Positions 1 through 8,705 of a stretch of DNA of 23,924 nt are shown in pieces. The position numbers and the translations under genes were made by a program. The notes under the pieces are model-generated. The model ran no database searches, had not been told where the DNA came from, and worked only from the letters and a program-made list of their open reading frames with translations. The stretch lies in contig CAMBXJ010000010.1 of NCBI GenBank assembly GCA_945871455.1, forward strand, positions 1 to 23,924, written 5' to 3'. Source of the DNA: Asaia bogorensis. Its GTDB lineage: Bacteria; Pseudomonadota; Alphaproteobacteria; Acetobacterales; Acetobacteraceae. Within the stretch, counting starts at the first letter, position 1. Each line of letters starts with the position of its first letter.

Positions 1-812
1 ACCACCGTCGCCTTGTCCGCGGACGCGACCCGGTCCGGGGGAAAGCCGAGCGACACCTTGGTGCCGACGCGCGCGGTCGACTCGACGGTCAGGTAGCCAC
101 CCTGGGCTTCCATCAGCACGCGTGCCAGCACCAGACCAAGCCCCAGGCCACGACTATTGGGGGCGTTGGACGGTGTTGGGCGCTGCACCGCCATCAGGCC
201 GGCGCCTTCGTCCTCCACGATCAGGGTCAGGCCGCCATTGCGGCGCTCCACCGAGACATCGATCCAATCGCCGTGGCGGGAATGGCGTGCGGCGTTGCCA
301 AGCACGCGTCCCAGGACCTGGGCCATCGCGCGCCGGTCGGTGATCAGGCCGCATTCGCGCACCGCCCGGGCAATTCGCCAATGCCGCTCGCTGGGGCCAA
401 GCGTCGCGGTCACGGCCTCGATCGCATCGGCCAGCAACGGTTGCAGTTCCAGGGTTTCCAGTTCCAGACGGCGGGTGGACGCGCCGGGAACGGCATGGTC
501 CTGCATGTCGTCTGCCAGTTCCAGGATCTGTCGGATTGCCGCCAGCACGCCGGTCATATCGGCGGACGGCTCCGGCGTCTGAAGGGTCATCTGTTCAGCA
601 TGCCCCAGCAGGCGCATCGCGTCCGCGCGAAGATCGGTAACCGACAGCCGCAGGACGCGGGTCGTGGCCGCTTCCGCGATCTTTGCGCGATCACGCTCGG
701 CGCGGGCCGAGGCCAGCGCGATGTGCGAACGGGTCAGAAGGGCAGCCAATCCAAGGCTCAGTCCAGCGGCAATAACCGCCAGTCCGAGCATCACGATATC
801 GGTCAATCTCAT
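1..812 (-). CDS. Histidine-kinase-like membrane protein lacking the phospho-acceptor His (partial, runs off left edge)
   Basis: This frame reads open from an ATG at 812 to the window edge, giving 270 codons. Residues 5-27 form one hydrophobic N-terminal segment, probably a membrane anchor. A HisKA-like dimerisation helix follows at about 52-75, then a HATPase_c domain: N-box Asn173 (VLGNAARHS), G1 box EDEGAG at 200-205 and G2 box RGLGLGL at 221-227. The H-box is recognisable (VTDLRADAMRLLGHAE, against SHELRTPL..ILGYAE), but the phospho-accepting His is Thr59. It may therefore not autophosphorylate and could be a pseudokinase, like DivL, which has Tyr there. No periplasmic sensor domain is visible. 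The C-terminus is missing, but the ATPase domain is nearly complete. It lies 70 bp downstream of rpmB on the same strand. The kinase fold is seen in sequence; loss of activity is inferred. Confidence 0.8.
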   Translation of the reverse strand, partial: MRLTDIVMLGLAVIAAGLSLGLAALLTRSHIALASARAERDRAKIAEAATTRVLRLSVTDLRADAMRLLGHAEQMTLQTPEPSADMTGVLAAIRQILELADDMQDHAVPGASTRRLELETLELQPLLADAIEAVTATLGPSERHWRIARAVRECGLITDRRAMAQVLGRVLGNAARHSRHGDWIDVSVERRNGGLTLIVEDEGAGLMAVQRPTPSNAPNSRGLGLGLVLARVLMEAQGGYLTVESTARVGTKVSLGFPPDRVASADKATV

Positions 813-848
813 ACCGTCAGATTGACTGGATATCCCGAAGAATTGGTT

Positions 849-882
849 AACGCCCGGGCATTGTCTGCCGCGGGCGGGCGTT
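849..882 (-). terminator. Weak hairpin after rpmB
   Basis: Immediately 3' of the rpmB stop codon, AACGCCCG and CGGGCGTT form a perfect 8-bp stem with an 18-nt loop. The sequence after it in the minus direction has only a short T-poor tail, so termination may be partial, leaving read-through into the kinase-like gene possible. Confidence 0.3.
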
Positions 883-1188
883 TCAGGCGGCGATGCTCGC
901 GGCGCGCTTATCGCGGGCGCGTTCGATCCGGCGCTTGAGTTGTTTGCCTTCCGGGGTCAGTTTCGTGTTGGGCGTGCCCAGCAGGAATGCGTCGATGCCC
1001 CCGTTGTGCTCAACGGTACGGATAGCCCGGGTCGAGAGCCGCATACGGACCTCACTGCCCAGAATGTCGGACAACAGCGACGTCACCTGCAGGTTTGGCA
1101 GGAAACGGCGGCGGGTCTTGTTGTTTGCGTGGCTGACGTTGTTGCCACTCAACACGCCCTTGCCCGTGATCTCACAGCGGCGAGACAT
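883..1188 (-). CDS. rpmB: 50S ribosomal protein L28 (bL28)
   Basis: A 101-residue protein with the typical bL28 N-terminus ([20 protein letters not shown]) followed by [13 protein letters not shown] and the alphaproteobacterial C-terminal extension (about 95-100 residues in this class, against about 78 in E. coli). It is a structural component of the large ribosomal subunit. The ATG at 1188 is preceded by GAGGAATAGAG, a good ribosome binding site, and by a strong promoter candidate at 1224-1252. rpmB is alone here and not followed by rpmG, as is common in Alphaproteobacteria. The assignment rests on direct similarity to the family and is very secure. Confidence 0.97.
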   Translation of the reverse strand: MSRRCEITGKGVLSGNNVSHANNKTRRRFLPNLQVTSLLSDILGSEVRMRLSTRAIRTVEHNGGIDAFLLGTPNTKLTPEGKQLKRRIERARDKRAASIAA

Positions 1189-1223
1189 TAAACTCTATTC
1201 CTCGGTCTGGTCGGAAGGCGCGG

Positions 1224-1252
1224 GTTATGACGATTGGGGGCGCCGGCGTCAA
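1224..1252 (-). promoter_or_regulatory. sigma70-type promoter of rpmB
   Basis: On the minus strand TTGACG (1252-1247) and CATAAC (1229-1224) are separated by exactly 17 bp. They match the -35 consensus at 5 of 6 and the -10 at 4 of 6 positions. The -10 ends 36 bp before the rpmB start, leaving a short leader that contains the GAGGAA ribosome binding site. Confidence 0.65.
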
Positions 1253-1308
1253 GGATGAGTCTCGCCCGATCGCCGGAAACCCGCAAAGAACCTGTCTGAC
1301 GCGGGCGC

Positions 1309-1554
1309 TCAGGCATGCCCGGTCTGGCCTCGAAGCTCCCCGGACCGCACGCTGGCGATGGCGTTCTGCAGGATGCGGACGATCGCCTCATCGTCCAGCC
1401 CGCGGGCCAGTAACGCCATCGACCCGCCCAGCAGGGCAGACGCGATCGCCAGGGAGCCGATATTCTGCCCGGTCATATATTCGATCGCCTTGTCGACGAC
1501 GGCGCCGGCGTGGCTGAGCTCGGAGGGCGGTGGGTCGTCGGAACCTTGTTGCAT
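1309..1554 (-). CDS. Small protein of unknown function (81 aa)
   Basis: The start at 1554 (MQQGSDDPPP) is preferred over longer in-frame starts because AGGAAAG lies about 10-15 nt upstream and the longer versions overlap the ABC transporter gene. The protein has a polar N-terminus, an amphipathic middle (VVDKAIEYMTGQNIGSLAIASALLGGSMALLA, split here as two helical stretches around 25-55) and an acidic/aliphatic C-terminal helix (LDDEAIVRILQNAIASV). The Ala/Gly/Leu-rich part could be a weak membrane helix. It starts 32 bp after the Atm1-type exporter stop, so the two are probably co-transcribed. I do not recognise a named family. Confidence 0.6.
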   Translation of the reverse strand: MQQGSDDPPPSELSHAGAVVDKAIEYMTGQNIGSLAIASALLGGSMALLARGLDDEAIVRILQNAIASVRSGELRGQTGHA

Positions 1555-1586
1555 GGTCGTGGTCTTTCCTGATCGGGATCGGGCGT

Positions 1587-3479
1587 TCAACCGGCCTGCA
1601 CCGGTTCGGAATCCTGTTCGGCGGCCTGCATCGCCCACATGCTGGCATAAAGCCCGCCATCGGCCAGCAGGCTGGCATGGCTGCCGCGTTCGGCGACCGC
1701 GCCGTCTCGCAGGACCACGATTTCATCGGCGTCGACGACCGTGGACAGCCTGTGCGCGATCACCAGGGTGGTGCGATGGCTCGCCACCGCCCGAAGCGCG
1801 GTTTGAATATCCTGTTCGGTCCGCGTGTCCAGGGCACTGGTGGCCTCGTCCAGGATCAGGATGCGAGGGTCTTTCAGGATGGTCCGGGCAATGGCCACGC
1901 GCTGCTTTTCTCCGCCCGACAGTTTCAGGCCGCGTTCCCCAACCCTGGTGTCGTAGCCGTCTGGCAGAGCAAGGACGAAATCATGGACCTGGGCCTGCCG
2001 AGCGGCTTGCTCGATTTCTGCCTGGGACGCGCCGGGCCGGCCATAGCCGATATTGTAGCGGATCGTGTCGTTGAACAGGACGGTGTCCTGCGGCACGACA
2101 CCGATGGCGGCCCGCACGCTGTCCTGCGCCACGTCGCGCACGTCCTGCCCATCGATCAGGACGCGCCCGCCGGTCACGTCGTAGAAGCGGAACAGCAGGC
2201 GGCTGATGGTGGACTTGCCGGCGCCGGTGGGGCCGACGATGGCGAGCCGCCGCCCGGCCGGAATGACGAAATCGACGCCTTTCAGGATTTCGCGGTCGGG
2301 GCGATAGCCGAAGCGCACAGCCTCGAAGCGGACTTCGCCAGCCGCGCCGTCGCCGAGATGGGTGGCCAGTGCCACCGCGCCCGGCTTGTCGCGGACTTCC
2401 TGTTCCACCCGCAGCAGGGCAAACATCTGCTCCATGTCCACAAGGCCCTGCTTGATGGTCATGTAGACCATGCCCAGGAAGTTCAGCGGCTGGTAGAGCT
2501 GGATCAGGTAGGTGTTCACCAGGACGAATTTGCCGACCGTCATGGTGCCGTTGGACATTTCGCTGGCGGCCATCAGCATGATCGCGGTCAGGCCGAAGGC
2601 GATGATCACGGCCTGACCCAGGTTCAGCAGGTTCAATGACACCTGCACCCTGACCGCGGCGCGCTCATACCGGGCGAGCGCATGGTCGTAGCGGTCGGCC
2701 TCATGGCGTTCGTTATTGAAATATTTGACGGTTTCGTAATTCAGCAGGCTGTCGAGCGACTTGTTGGAGGCGTCGTTGTCGGTGTCGTTCATGGTGCGCC
2801 GGTAGCGGCCGCGCGCACCGGCCAGCAACGTGGTGAAGGCGACGTAGCCCATCACCGCGACCAAGGTGACCGCCGCATAGCGCCAGTCGAACATGTACCA
2901 GATGATACCGGTGACCAGGATCAGCTCCAGCGCCGTCGGCACCACGTTGAACACGGCCAAACGCAGCACCGACTGCATGCCCAGGGTGCCGCGATCGATA
3001 ATGCGCGACATGCCGCCGGTCTGGCGGTCCATGTGGAACCGCAAGCTGACATCGTGCAGATGGCGGAAGGTGCGCAACGCCAGCAACCGCACCGCGCGCT
3101 GCTGCACGGACGCGAACAATGCGTCGCGGATCTCGCCGAAGCCCGCCGCGCCGACCCGCGCCAGCCCGTAGGCCATGATCAACGCCGCCGGCACCGCCAC
3201 CAGCCCTGCTACCCCTGCTCCCCCCGCTCCCGGCCCCCCCGCTGCGGGCACCAGAGCGTCCACGGCTCGGCCATACAGAATCGGCACATAGACCGTGGCC
3301 AGCTTGGCCAGCAGCATGAACAGGATCGCGATAACCACGCGCACCCGGGCACCTGGATTGCCGACCGGCCACAGATACGGCAGCAGCGACAGGATGGTCT
3401 GCATATTGGTGCGTTCGACGTGCAACGACGGCGGCGGCGGGGCCGTCTTGTCAGACTGGTATCGTCTCATGTCCCGCAT
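1587..3479 (-). CDS. Atm1-type ABC exporter (fused permease and ATPase)
   Basis: A 630-residue half-transporter with a membrane domain (about 45-340) and one nucleotide-binding domain (about 375-620). Visible motifs are Walker A GPTGAGKST (near 415), signature LSGGEKQRVAIART (near 517), Walker B ILILDEATSALD (near 540) and H-loop AHRLST (near 570). The membrane domain carries segments typical of Atm1/ABCB7: RFHMDRQTGGMSRIIDRGT, NYETVKYFNNERHE and YLIQLYQPLNFLGMVYM. Family members export glutathione-linked sulfur or metal conjugates across the inner membrane, linked to Fe-S and heavy-metal homeostasis. A Gly/Ala/Pro-rich insertion (about 77-97) lies in the first external loop. The start is uncertain: 3479, 3470 and 3404 are all possible, and none has a clear ribosome binding site. 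It is divergent from the NUDIX gene. Confidence 0.93.
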   Translation of the reverse strand: MRDMRRYQSDKTAPPPPSLHVERTNMQTILSLLPYLWPVGNPGARVRVVIAILFMLLAKLATVYVPILYGRAVDALVPAAGGPGAGGAGVAGLVAVPAALIMAYGLARVGAAGFGEIRDALFASVQQRAVRLLALRTFRHLHDVSLRFHMDRQTGGMSRIIDRGTLGMQSVLRLAVFNVVPTALELILVTGIIWYMFDWRYAAVTLVAVMGYVAFTTLLAGARGRYRRTMNDTDNDASNKSLDSLLNYETVKYFNNERHEADRYDHALARYERAAVRVQVSLNLLNLGQAVIIAFGLTAIMLMAASEMSNGTMTVGKFVLVNTYLIQLYQPLNFLGMVYMTIKQGLVDMEQMFALLRVEQEVRDKPGAVALATHLGDGAAGEVRFEAVRFGYRPDREILKGVDFVIPAGRRLAIVGPTGAGKSTISRLLFRFYDVTGGRVLIDGQDVRDVAQDSVRAAIGVVPQDTVLFNDTIRYNIGYGRPGASQAEIEQAARQAQVHDFVLALPDGYDTRVGERGLKLSGGEKQRVAIARTILKDPRILILDEATSALDTRTEQDIQTALRAVASHRTTLVIAHRLSTVVDADEIVVLRDGAVAERGSHASLLADGGLYASMWAMQAAEQDSEPVQAG

Positions 3480-3484
3480 GTGGC

Positions 3485-4378
3485 ATGAAGGAACCGGATT
3501 TGAAAGGCGAAGCAGTGCTGACCGAGACGCGCGCGCAAGGTTTCCATCGTCACATCGCGGCTTGCACCGACGCGATTCTGCCCGGCGAGCGCCTGGCGTT
3601 TCATGTGGGACCCGACCGGGTTGGCTGGCTGCGCCGCGATCTGGCCGCGATTCTGGCCGGATTTCCCTCCATCGCCGTGACAGGCGACCGGGTCACCCTG
3701 ACCGACGGCACCGCATTGGCCGCCATCGCACAAGATATGGCCGGGCGCGGCTTTTTCCGCTGGCGGCGGGAAGCGTTCGACGTGCGTGCCAGTGCGGACG
3801 GTCCGGTGCTGGCGCTGCTGGACCGTGGCGCCATCCCGGCTTTCGGCGTGCAAGCGACCGGCGTTCATGTCAACGGCCTCGTCCAACACTCAACCGGCCT
3901 TCACCTCTGGGTCGCTCGGCGGGCCCGGGACAAACTGCTGGACCCCGGAAAACTGGACCATGTGGTGGCGGGCGGCGTCCCGGCGGGGTTGTCACCGGCC
4001 GAAACCCTGGTGAAGGAAGCGGGGGAGGAGGCGGCGATCCCACCTGACCTGGCCGCTCGGGCCATGCTGGTCGGGGAGGTTACCTATGCCATGGAACGGC
4101 CGGAGGGCCTGCGTCGCGACCGCCTGTTCTGCTACGACCTGATGCTGCCGGCGGATTTCGTCCCGCGCCCGGCCGATGGGGAGGTCGAATCGTTCGAGCT
4201 CTGGCCGCTTCGACAGGTGTGGGAGACGGTGCGGGATACCGATGACGTCAAGTTCAACGTCAATCTGGTGCTGATCGACCTGTTTATCCGGCACGGTTTG
4301 ATCGATGGGGCGGACGCGGCGACGCTGCGCGACGCTTTCCGCGCCGGTGCCGCGCGGGCCGAGGGGACCATCGGGTAA
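3485..4378 (+). CDS. DUF4743 / NUDIX hydrolase (Tnr3-like)
   Basis: A 297-residue protein with an N-terminal DUF4743-type region (about 15-130) and a C-terminal NUDIX domain (about 130-280). The NUDIX box is the variant GGVPAGLSPAETLVKEAGEE near residues 160-180, ending in the metal-binding KExxEE pattern. The same architecture precedes the thiamin pyrophosphokinase domain in fungal Tnr3, whose NUDIX part acts on oxidised thiamine diphosphates; free-standing bacterial versions are probably pyrophosphohydrolases of related nucleotides or cofactors. A GTG at 3515 (LTETRAQGF...) with AAAGGCGAAG upstream is a more plausible start than the ATG at 3485, which has no ribosome binding site and lies only 5 bp from the divergent exporter's longest start. 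Substrate is not predictable from sequence. Confidence 0.88.
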   Translation: MKEPDLKGEAVLTETRAQGFHRHIAACTDAILPGERLAFHVGPDRVGWLRRDLAAILAGFPSIAVTGDRVTLTDGTALAAIAQDMAGRGFFRWRREAFDVRASADGPVLALLDRGAIPAFGVQATGVHVNGLVQHSTGLHLWVARRARDKLLDPGKLDHVVAGGVPAGLSPAETLVKEAGEEAAIPPDLAARAMLVGEVTYAMERPEGLRRDRLFCYDLMLPADFVPRPADGEVESFELWPLRQVWETVRDTDDVKFNVNLVLIDLFIRHGLIDGADAATLRDAFRAGAARAEGTIG

Positions 4379-4390
4379 TCAGGCCCCGCC

Positions 4391-4408
4391 GGTCACGCGG
4401 CTGTGACC
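4391..4408 (+). terminator. Hairpin after the NUDIX gene
   Basis: GGTCAC (4391-4396) and GTGACC (4403-4408) form a perfect 6-bp stem with a GCGGCT loop, 12 bp after the NUDIX stop codon. It is followed by G-rich sequence and a short ATTT, not a full T-run, so this is at best a weak terminator between convergent genes. Confidence 0.35.
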
Positions 4409-4501
4409 CGGGGGGATTTAACCAGAACCGGCCTAAATCCCTTGCCCTGCTGGCTCCGTTCCAGGACGGCCGGAACCAATGACAGCACGGGACTTGTCGG
4501 A

Positions 4502-4518
4502 CCGGGGAAAATCCCCGG
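4502..4518. terminator. Bidirectional hairpin between convergent genes
   Basis: CCGGGGA-AAA-TCCCCGG is a perfect 7-bp stem with a 3-nt loop in the 214-bp gap between the NUDIX gene (plus) and the DUF4167 gene (minus). It would form in both transcripts. No T-run follows on either strand. The rest of this gap shows nothing else I can support. Confidence 0.35.
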
Positions 4519-4592
4519 CGGCGCCTTTCGGTCCGATAGACCTTTATCCGCGTGCGAAGCGGTCGCCGACCCGGTCAGGGGCGGTTGGACAC

Positions 4593-5108
4593 TCAGTTTT
4601 CCGGAGGGGCCGCGGCGATGGGGATTTCCCGCGCTTCCGGCTGGTCACCAACACCGGGGGCGCGGTTGTCGTCGCCGTCCGAATCCAGGTTGTGGCCACC
4701 GCCAGAATCGTCGCCGCCCTGGTAGGAACGCCGCTGACCGCCGCCCTGTTGACCGTGTTGGCCTTGGCCGCTGGGCTGTCCGCCTTGCGGCTGATTCTGC
4801 TGCGCCGCCTGGTTCATGGCATTCAGGATGCGGAAATAATGTTCCGCATGCTGGAAGTAGCCTTCCGCCATGACCCGGTCGCCGCTGCTGGTCGCGTCGC
4901 GGCCGAGTTGCAGGTATTTCTCGAACAGTTGCTGGGCGGTCCCGCGGACGCGCATGTCGGGGCCGCTGCTGTCGAAGACATGATTGCGGTTAAGGGGAAC
5001 ATTGCCGGTGGAGTGATGGCGAACCGGTGCTCCGCCGCCACCTCCGCCCCCCCCGCTTCCGCCGCCACCAGACCGGTGATTGCGGCCACGCATGCGTTTC
5101 ATATTCAT
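4593..5108 (-). CDS. DUF4167 protein (Gly/Gln-rich, downstream of prmC)
   Basis: 171 residues from the ATG at 5108 (MNMKRMRGRN). An Arg/Gly-rich head (RGRNHRSGGGG followed by a long Gly run) leads into the conserved DUF4167 core: VFDSSGPDMRVRGTAQQLFE, KYLQLGRDA, AEGYFQHAEHYFRILNAMN. The C-terminal half is low-complexity Gln/Gly/Pro/Asp, probably disordered. The function of the family is unknown; the RG-rich head and TPR-like helical core suggest RNA or ribosome association, which is inference. It commonly follows prmC in Alphaproteobacteria, as here (247-bp gap). Start choice is uncertain: 5168, 5102 and 5093 are also possible, and no strong ribosome binding site decides. Confidence 0.85.
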   Translation of the reverse strand: MNMKRMRGRNHRSGGGGSGGGGGGGGAPVRHHSTGNVPLNRNHVFDSSGPDMRVRGTAQQLFEKYLQLGRDATSSGDRVMAEGYFQHAEHYFRILNAMNQAAQQNQPQGGQPSGQGQHGQQGGGQRRSYQGGDDSGGGHNLDSDGDDNRAPGVGDQPEAREIPIAAAPPEN

Positions 5109-5355
5109 ACTGTTGCCGTCGTGCTTTCCCGTTGCGGGCAGCCAGCGCTTCGCTGGGGCGTCTTGCATCGGCGCCCCGAGAGGAATTCCACCCCCCGGCT
5201 AACCTGGATCAATCGGCGTTGGTGCGGACCGACATCGCACCCCCGTGCATCCAAGGCGCGTACGGGGGAGGCGGACGCCTGGAACCGGCCGCTGACGGCG
5301 GCTCCTGCCACGGTTACAAGGTAGTCTGCCTATCCCATTCCGCCAAACGGTTTTT

Positions 5356-6195
5356 TTACCCCTCGGCGGATCGCAACACGATGGCGCGCGCGATCCCGGC
5401 GAGGTCGGTACGGAAAGAGGTCGTGAACCCGGATGCCCGCGCCAGGTCCTCAACCGGCCCATCCTGGCCCAGACCCAACTCCAACACCGCGGTTCCGCCG
5501 TTCGCCAGCAACGCCGGCAGTGCCGGGATGATGGTCCGATAGGCCGTCAATCCATCGGCGCCCCCGTCCAATGCCAAGGCGGGCTCGTGGCGGCCGACTT
5601 CCGGCATCAGCGTATCGATCTCCCAGGTCGGGATGTAAGGCGGGTTGCCGACGATCAGATCGAAGCGGCCGTCCAGAGCATTGGCCCAGTCCCCTGCCAC
5701 GAAGACCGCGCGATCGGCCAGACCAATTCTGGTCGCATTGGCGGCTGCGAGGGCCGCCGCCGCCGGGGCGCGATCCACGCCGATCCCGAACGCACCGGGG
5801 ATGTCGTGGAGGATCGCCAGCAGCAGGCAGCCCGTGCCGGTGCCCAGATCCAACACCCGGCACGGTCCGGGGCGGCTGTTCCAGGCCGCCAACACTGCCT
5901 CGACCAGGGTTTCGCTGTCGGGGCGAGGGATCAATGTGGCGGGCGACACCGCCAGGTCCAGGCTCCAGAATTCCCGCCGGCCGACCAGGTAGGCCAGTGG
6001 TTCATGGTTCGCGCGCCGACGCAGCAGCGCGTCGTAGGCGCCGATGTCGACCGGGGCTGACAGGTCACGAATGAGGGCGATGGGCGCGCATCCCAGCGCG
6101 TGGGCCAGAAGGAGGCGCGCTTCCAGGCGCGGGTTGTCGATCCCGGCGGTCAGCAGCCGGGCCGCCCCGTCCCGCAGCGCTTCGGCAACCGTCAT
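5356..6195 (-). CDS. prmC: Peptide chain release factor N5-glutamine methyltransferase
   Basis: A 279-residue protein of normal length. An N-terminal helical substrate-binding domain (1-75) precedes REFWS and IPRPDSETL, the SAM-binding motif DLGTGTGCLLLA (about 115-126) and the catalytic NPPY motif (VGNPPYIPTWE, about 181-191). It methylates the Gln of the GGQ motif of release factors RF1 and RF2 using SAM. It lies downstream of its substrate gene prfA in the same direction, but a 222-bp gap holding a palindromic repeat separates them. The hisS-prfA-prmC order makes the identification firm. Confidence 0.96.
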   Translation of the reverse strand: MTVAEALRDGAARLLTAGIDNPRLEARLLLAHALGCAPIALIRDLSAPVDIGAYDALLRRRANHEPLAYLVGRREFWSLDLAVSPATLIPRPDSETLVEAVLAAWNSRPGPCRVLDLGTGTGCLLLAILHDIPGAFGIGVDRAPAAAALAAANATRIGLADRAVFVAGDWANALDGRFDLIVGNPPYIPTWEIDTLMPEVGRHEPALALDGGADGLTAYRTIIPALPALLANGGTAVLELGLGQDGPVEDLARASGFTTSFRTDLAGIARAIVLRSAEG

Positions 6196-6262
6196 GTCAT
6201 CCCGGTCGTCCGGAGGTTATCCCAACGGCCCGACCCATTGACCGACGTACCGCCCCCCAACC

Positions 6263-6349
6263 GTCATTGCCGGCCTGGACCCGGTAACCCGCGCTAGACG
6301 GCAGGGGGCGGGTTGCCGGGTCCAGCCCGGCAGTGACGACAATTGTCGT
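6263..6349. repeat. REP-like palindromic element in the prfA-prmC gap, abutting a 14-bp palindrome
   Basis: Arms of 30 bp at 6263-6292 and 6308-6337 are inverted copies with 27 of 30 matches; their core is GTCATTGCCGG..TGGACCCGG. A perfect 14-bp palindrome ACGACAATTGTCGT (6336-6349) abuts the right arm. This type of palindromic intergenic repeat (TCATtGCCGGgCTtGACCCGG-like) is widespread in alphaproteobacterial genomes. In the minus-strand transcript it would form a stable hairpin between prfA and prmC, which could stabilise the upstream mRNA or reduce read-through. Confidence 0.75.
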
Positions 6350-6417
6350 TCGGCCGGCGATCCTGGCGCGGCGGGCGCGACGGACCACCCGGGCTGACAT
6401 TTCCTTGGGCCGTTCCG

Positions 6418-7473
6418 TCACCCTTCGGCCGCCAGGCGAGCGGCCTGGTCCTCGGCGGTCAGGGCGTCGATGAATTCGTCCAGTTCGCCGATCATGACCC
6501 GGTCGATCTTGTACAAGGTCAGGTTGATCCGATGGTCGGACACCCGGCCTTGCGGGAAGTTATAGGTACGAATGCGCTCGCTGCGGTCCCCGGTGCCGAC
6601 CTGCGACTTGCGATCGGCCGCCCGGGTCGCGTGCAGCGACGCCCGCTGCTGTTCATACATCCGGGCGCGCAGGATCTTCATCGCCTTGGCGCGATTTTTG
6701 TGCTGGCTCTTTTCTTCCTGCATCGCCACGACGATGCCGGTCGGGATATGGGTGATCCGCACCGCGCTCTCGGTCTTGTTCACATGCTGCCCGCCGGCGC
6801 CCGAGGCCCGGTAAACGTCGATGCGCAGATCGCCTTCGTCGATCTGCACGTCGACCTCCTCGGCTTCCGGCAGCACCGCCACCGTGACCGTGGAGGTGTG
6901 AATCCGGCCCTGGCTTTCGGTCGCCGGCACGCGCTGCACGCGATGGACCCCGGATTCGTATTTCAGGCGAGCGAACACGCTGCGTCCGGTGATTTCCGCG
7001 ATCCCTTCCTTCAACCCACCCAGGCCGGTATCGCCATATTCCAGGATTTCGAAGCGCCAGCCGCGCAGATCGGCGTATTTCTGATACATCGCGAACAATT
7101 CGGCCGCGAACAGCCCGGCCTCGTCACCCCCCGCGGCGGGACGGATTTCCAGGATGGCGGACCGGTCGTCGGCCTCGTCCTTCGGTAGCAGCGCGAGCCG
7201 GATTTCGTGTTCCAGCGCCGGAATCTGGTCTTTCAGGTCATAAAGTTCGGCTTCGGCCAGTTCCTTCATTTCCGGGTCGGCGAGCATCGCCTCCGCGTCC
7301 ATCTGGGCGCGTTCGGCGGCGCGCAGATCGCCGATGCGGGCGACCACGGGTTCGATATCCGACAATTCCCGGGACGCCTTGACATAGGCCTCGCCGGAAA
7401 TGCCTTCCGACAGCATGGACCGCAATTCGTCCGCCCGGGCGGCGATCCGGTCGAGTTTAAGCGCCAGATTCAT
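6418..7473 (-). CDS. prfA: Peptide chain release factor 1
   Basis: A 351-residue class-I release factor. The GGQ motif sits in [21 protein letters not shown] (split here as [11 protein letters not shown], about 219-229), and the stop-codon-reading PAT tripeptide is in [13 protein letters not shown] (about 182-184), the RF1 form instead of the SPF of RF2. It recognises UAA and UAG and triggers peptidyl-tRNA hydrolysis. Its ATG overlaps the hisS stop codon by four bases (ATGA at 7470-7473), so translation is probably coupled. Its modifier prmC is downstream. Length and motifs are normal. Confidence 0.97.
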   Translation of the reverse strand: MNLALKLDRIAARADELRSMLSEGISGEAYVKASRELSDIEPVVARIGDLRAAERAQMDAEAMLADPEMKELAEAELYDLKDQIPALEHEIRLALLPKDEADDRSAILEIRPAAGGDEAGLFAAELFAMYQKYADLRGWRFEILEYGDTGLGGLKEGIAEITGRSVFARLKYESGVHRVQRVPATESQGRIHTSTVTVAVLPEAEEVDVQIDEGDLRIDVYRASGAGGQHVNKTESAVRITHIPTGIVVAMQEEKSQHKNRAKAMKILRARMYEQQRASLHATRAADRKSQVGTGDRSERIRTYNFPQGRVSDHRINLTLYKIDRVMIGELDEFIDALTAEDQAARLAAEG

Positions 7474-8705
7474 GACAGGAATTCAGCGACTTTCGCCAAT
7501 GCCACCGCCTCTTGCGTGCCGGTTTGCAGATTTTTGACCTGGGCGACACCGTTGGCGATGTCGTCCTGTCCCATGATCACCGCGGCCCGGGCGCCGATGC
7601 GGTTGGCACGTTCCATGCGCCGGCGAAGATTGCCCCGGTAGGCCATTTCGGCCCGCACCCCCGCCGCACGCAAGGATTGCAGCACGTCCAGCGCGGCGGC
7701 TTCCGCGGCATCGCCGATCGGCACCACGGCGACCGGGGCGGGCAACGAGGGTGCCGCGTCCAGCAGCATCGACAGGCGCTCGATCCCGGCGGCCCATCCC
7801 ACTGCGGGGGTTGCCGGACCGCCCATTTCGGCCACCAGCCCGTCATAGCGCCCACCGGCCATCACCGTGCCCTGGGCGCCCAACTGGGTGGTCACGAACT
7901 CAAACGCGGTGTGGGAATAGTAGTCGAGGCCGCGAACGATCCGCGGGTTTTCCCGGAACGGCACCCCGAACTGGGTCAGGAAGCGCTGCACACTGGCATA
8001 GAAGGTTGCGGCGCTGTCGGTCAGATAGGCGGCGATGGTGGGCGCATCGGCGACGATACGCCGGTCGCCATCATCCTTGCTGTCCAGGATGCGCATCGGG
8101 TTGCGTTCCAGCCGGTGCAGGCTGTCCTGTGACAGAGACGATTTGTGCGCGGTGAAATAGGCGACCAGGGCGTCGCGATATGCGTTGCGGCTGTCGCGAT
8201 CACCCAAGGTGTTCAGTTCCAGCACGGTGTCGTTGGCGACGCCGAGCGCCTTGAGGATATCCCAGCCGCAGGCGATGACCTCCGCGTCCGCGAGGGGTTC
8301 GGATGGGCCGATCAGCTCTAGCCCGATCTGGTGGAACTGGCGGTAGCGGCCCTTCTGCGGCCGTTCGTAGCGGAACATCGGGCCGGCATAGAACACCTTT
8401 TGCGGCAGCGACTGGGTCAGGCCGTTGCTGACCAGGGCACGACAGACGCCGGCGGTGCCTTCGGGCCGCAACGTGACGGAATCCCCGCCGCGGTCCTGAA
8501 AGCTGTACATCTCCTTCATCACCACGTCGGACGTCTCGCCCAGGGTGCGGGAGAAGACGGAGGTGTCCTCGAAAATCGGTGTGGTCCATTCGTCGTAGCC
8601 ATAGGTGGCGGCAACGCGTTGCGCGGTGTCCGCGACGTGGCGGTGCCGGCGTTGGTCGTCGCCGATCAGGTCACGTGTGCCGCGGACGGGTTGGAGGTCT
8701 GTCAC
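7470..8705 (-). CDS. hisS: Histidyl-tRNA synthetase
   Basis: A 411-residue class-II aminoacyl-tRNA synthetase starting at a GTG codon ([17 protein letters not shown]). Motif 2 region: [11 protein letters not shown] and [16 protein letters not shown]; histidine-specific motifs: [14 protein letters not shown] and MAGGRYDGL. The C-terminal 90 residues form the anticodon-binding domain. It charges tRNA-His with histidine in the cytoplasm. It is the first gene of hisS-prfA-prmC(-DUF4167). The ribosome binding site is weak (GGGAAAC about 6 nt upstream of the GTG). Its upstream region carries a palindromic repeat at 8744-8788. Confidence 0.97.
   Translation of the reverse strand: MTDLQPVRGTRDLIGDDQRRHRHVADTAQRVAATYGYDEWTTPIFEDTSVFSRTLGETSDVVMKEMYSFQDRGGDSVTLRPEGTAGVCRALVSNGLTQSLPQKVFYAGPMFRYERPQKGRYRQFHQIGLELIGPSEPLADAEVIACGWDILKALGVANDTVLELNTLGDRDSRNAYRDALVAYFTAHKSSLSQDSLHRLERNPMRILDSKDDGDRRIVADAPTIAAYLTDSAATFYASVQRFLTQFGVPFRENPRIVRGLDYYSHTAFEFVTTQLGAQGTVMAGGRYDGLVAEMGGPATPAVGWAAGIERLSMLLDAAPSLPAPVAVVPIGDAAEAAALDVLQSLRAAGVRAEMAYRGNLRRRMERANRIGARAAVIMGQDDIANGVAQVKNLQTGTQEAVALAKVAEFLS

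Noticed and set aside
1280..1305. Possible hairpin CCCGC..GCGGG after the small protein gene
   Set aside because: Only 5 base pairs with a long loop, expected by chance at this GC content; it also overlaps the region just upstream of the rpmB promoter.
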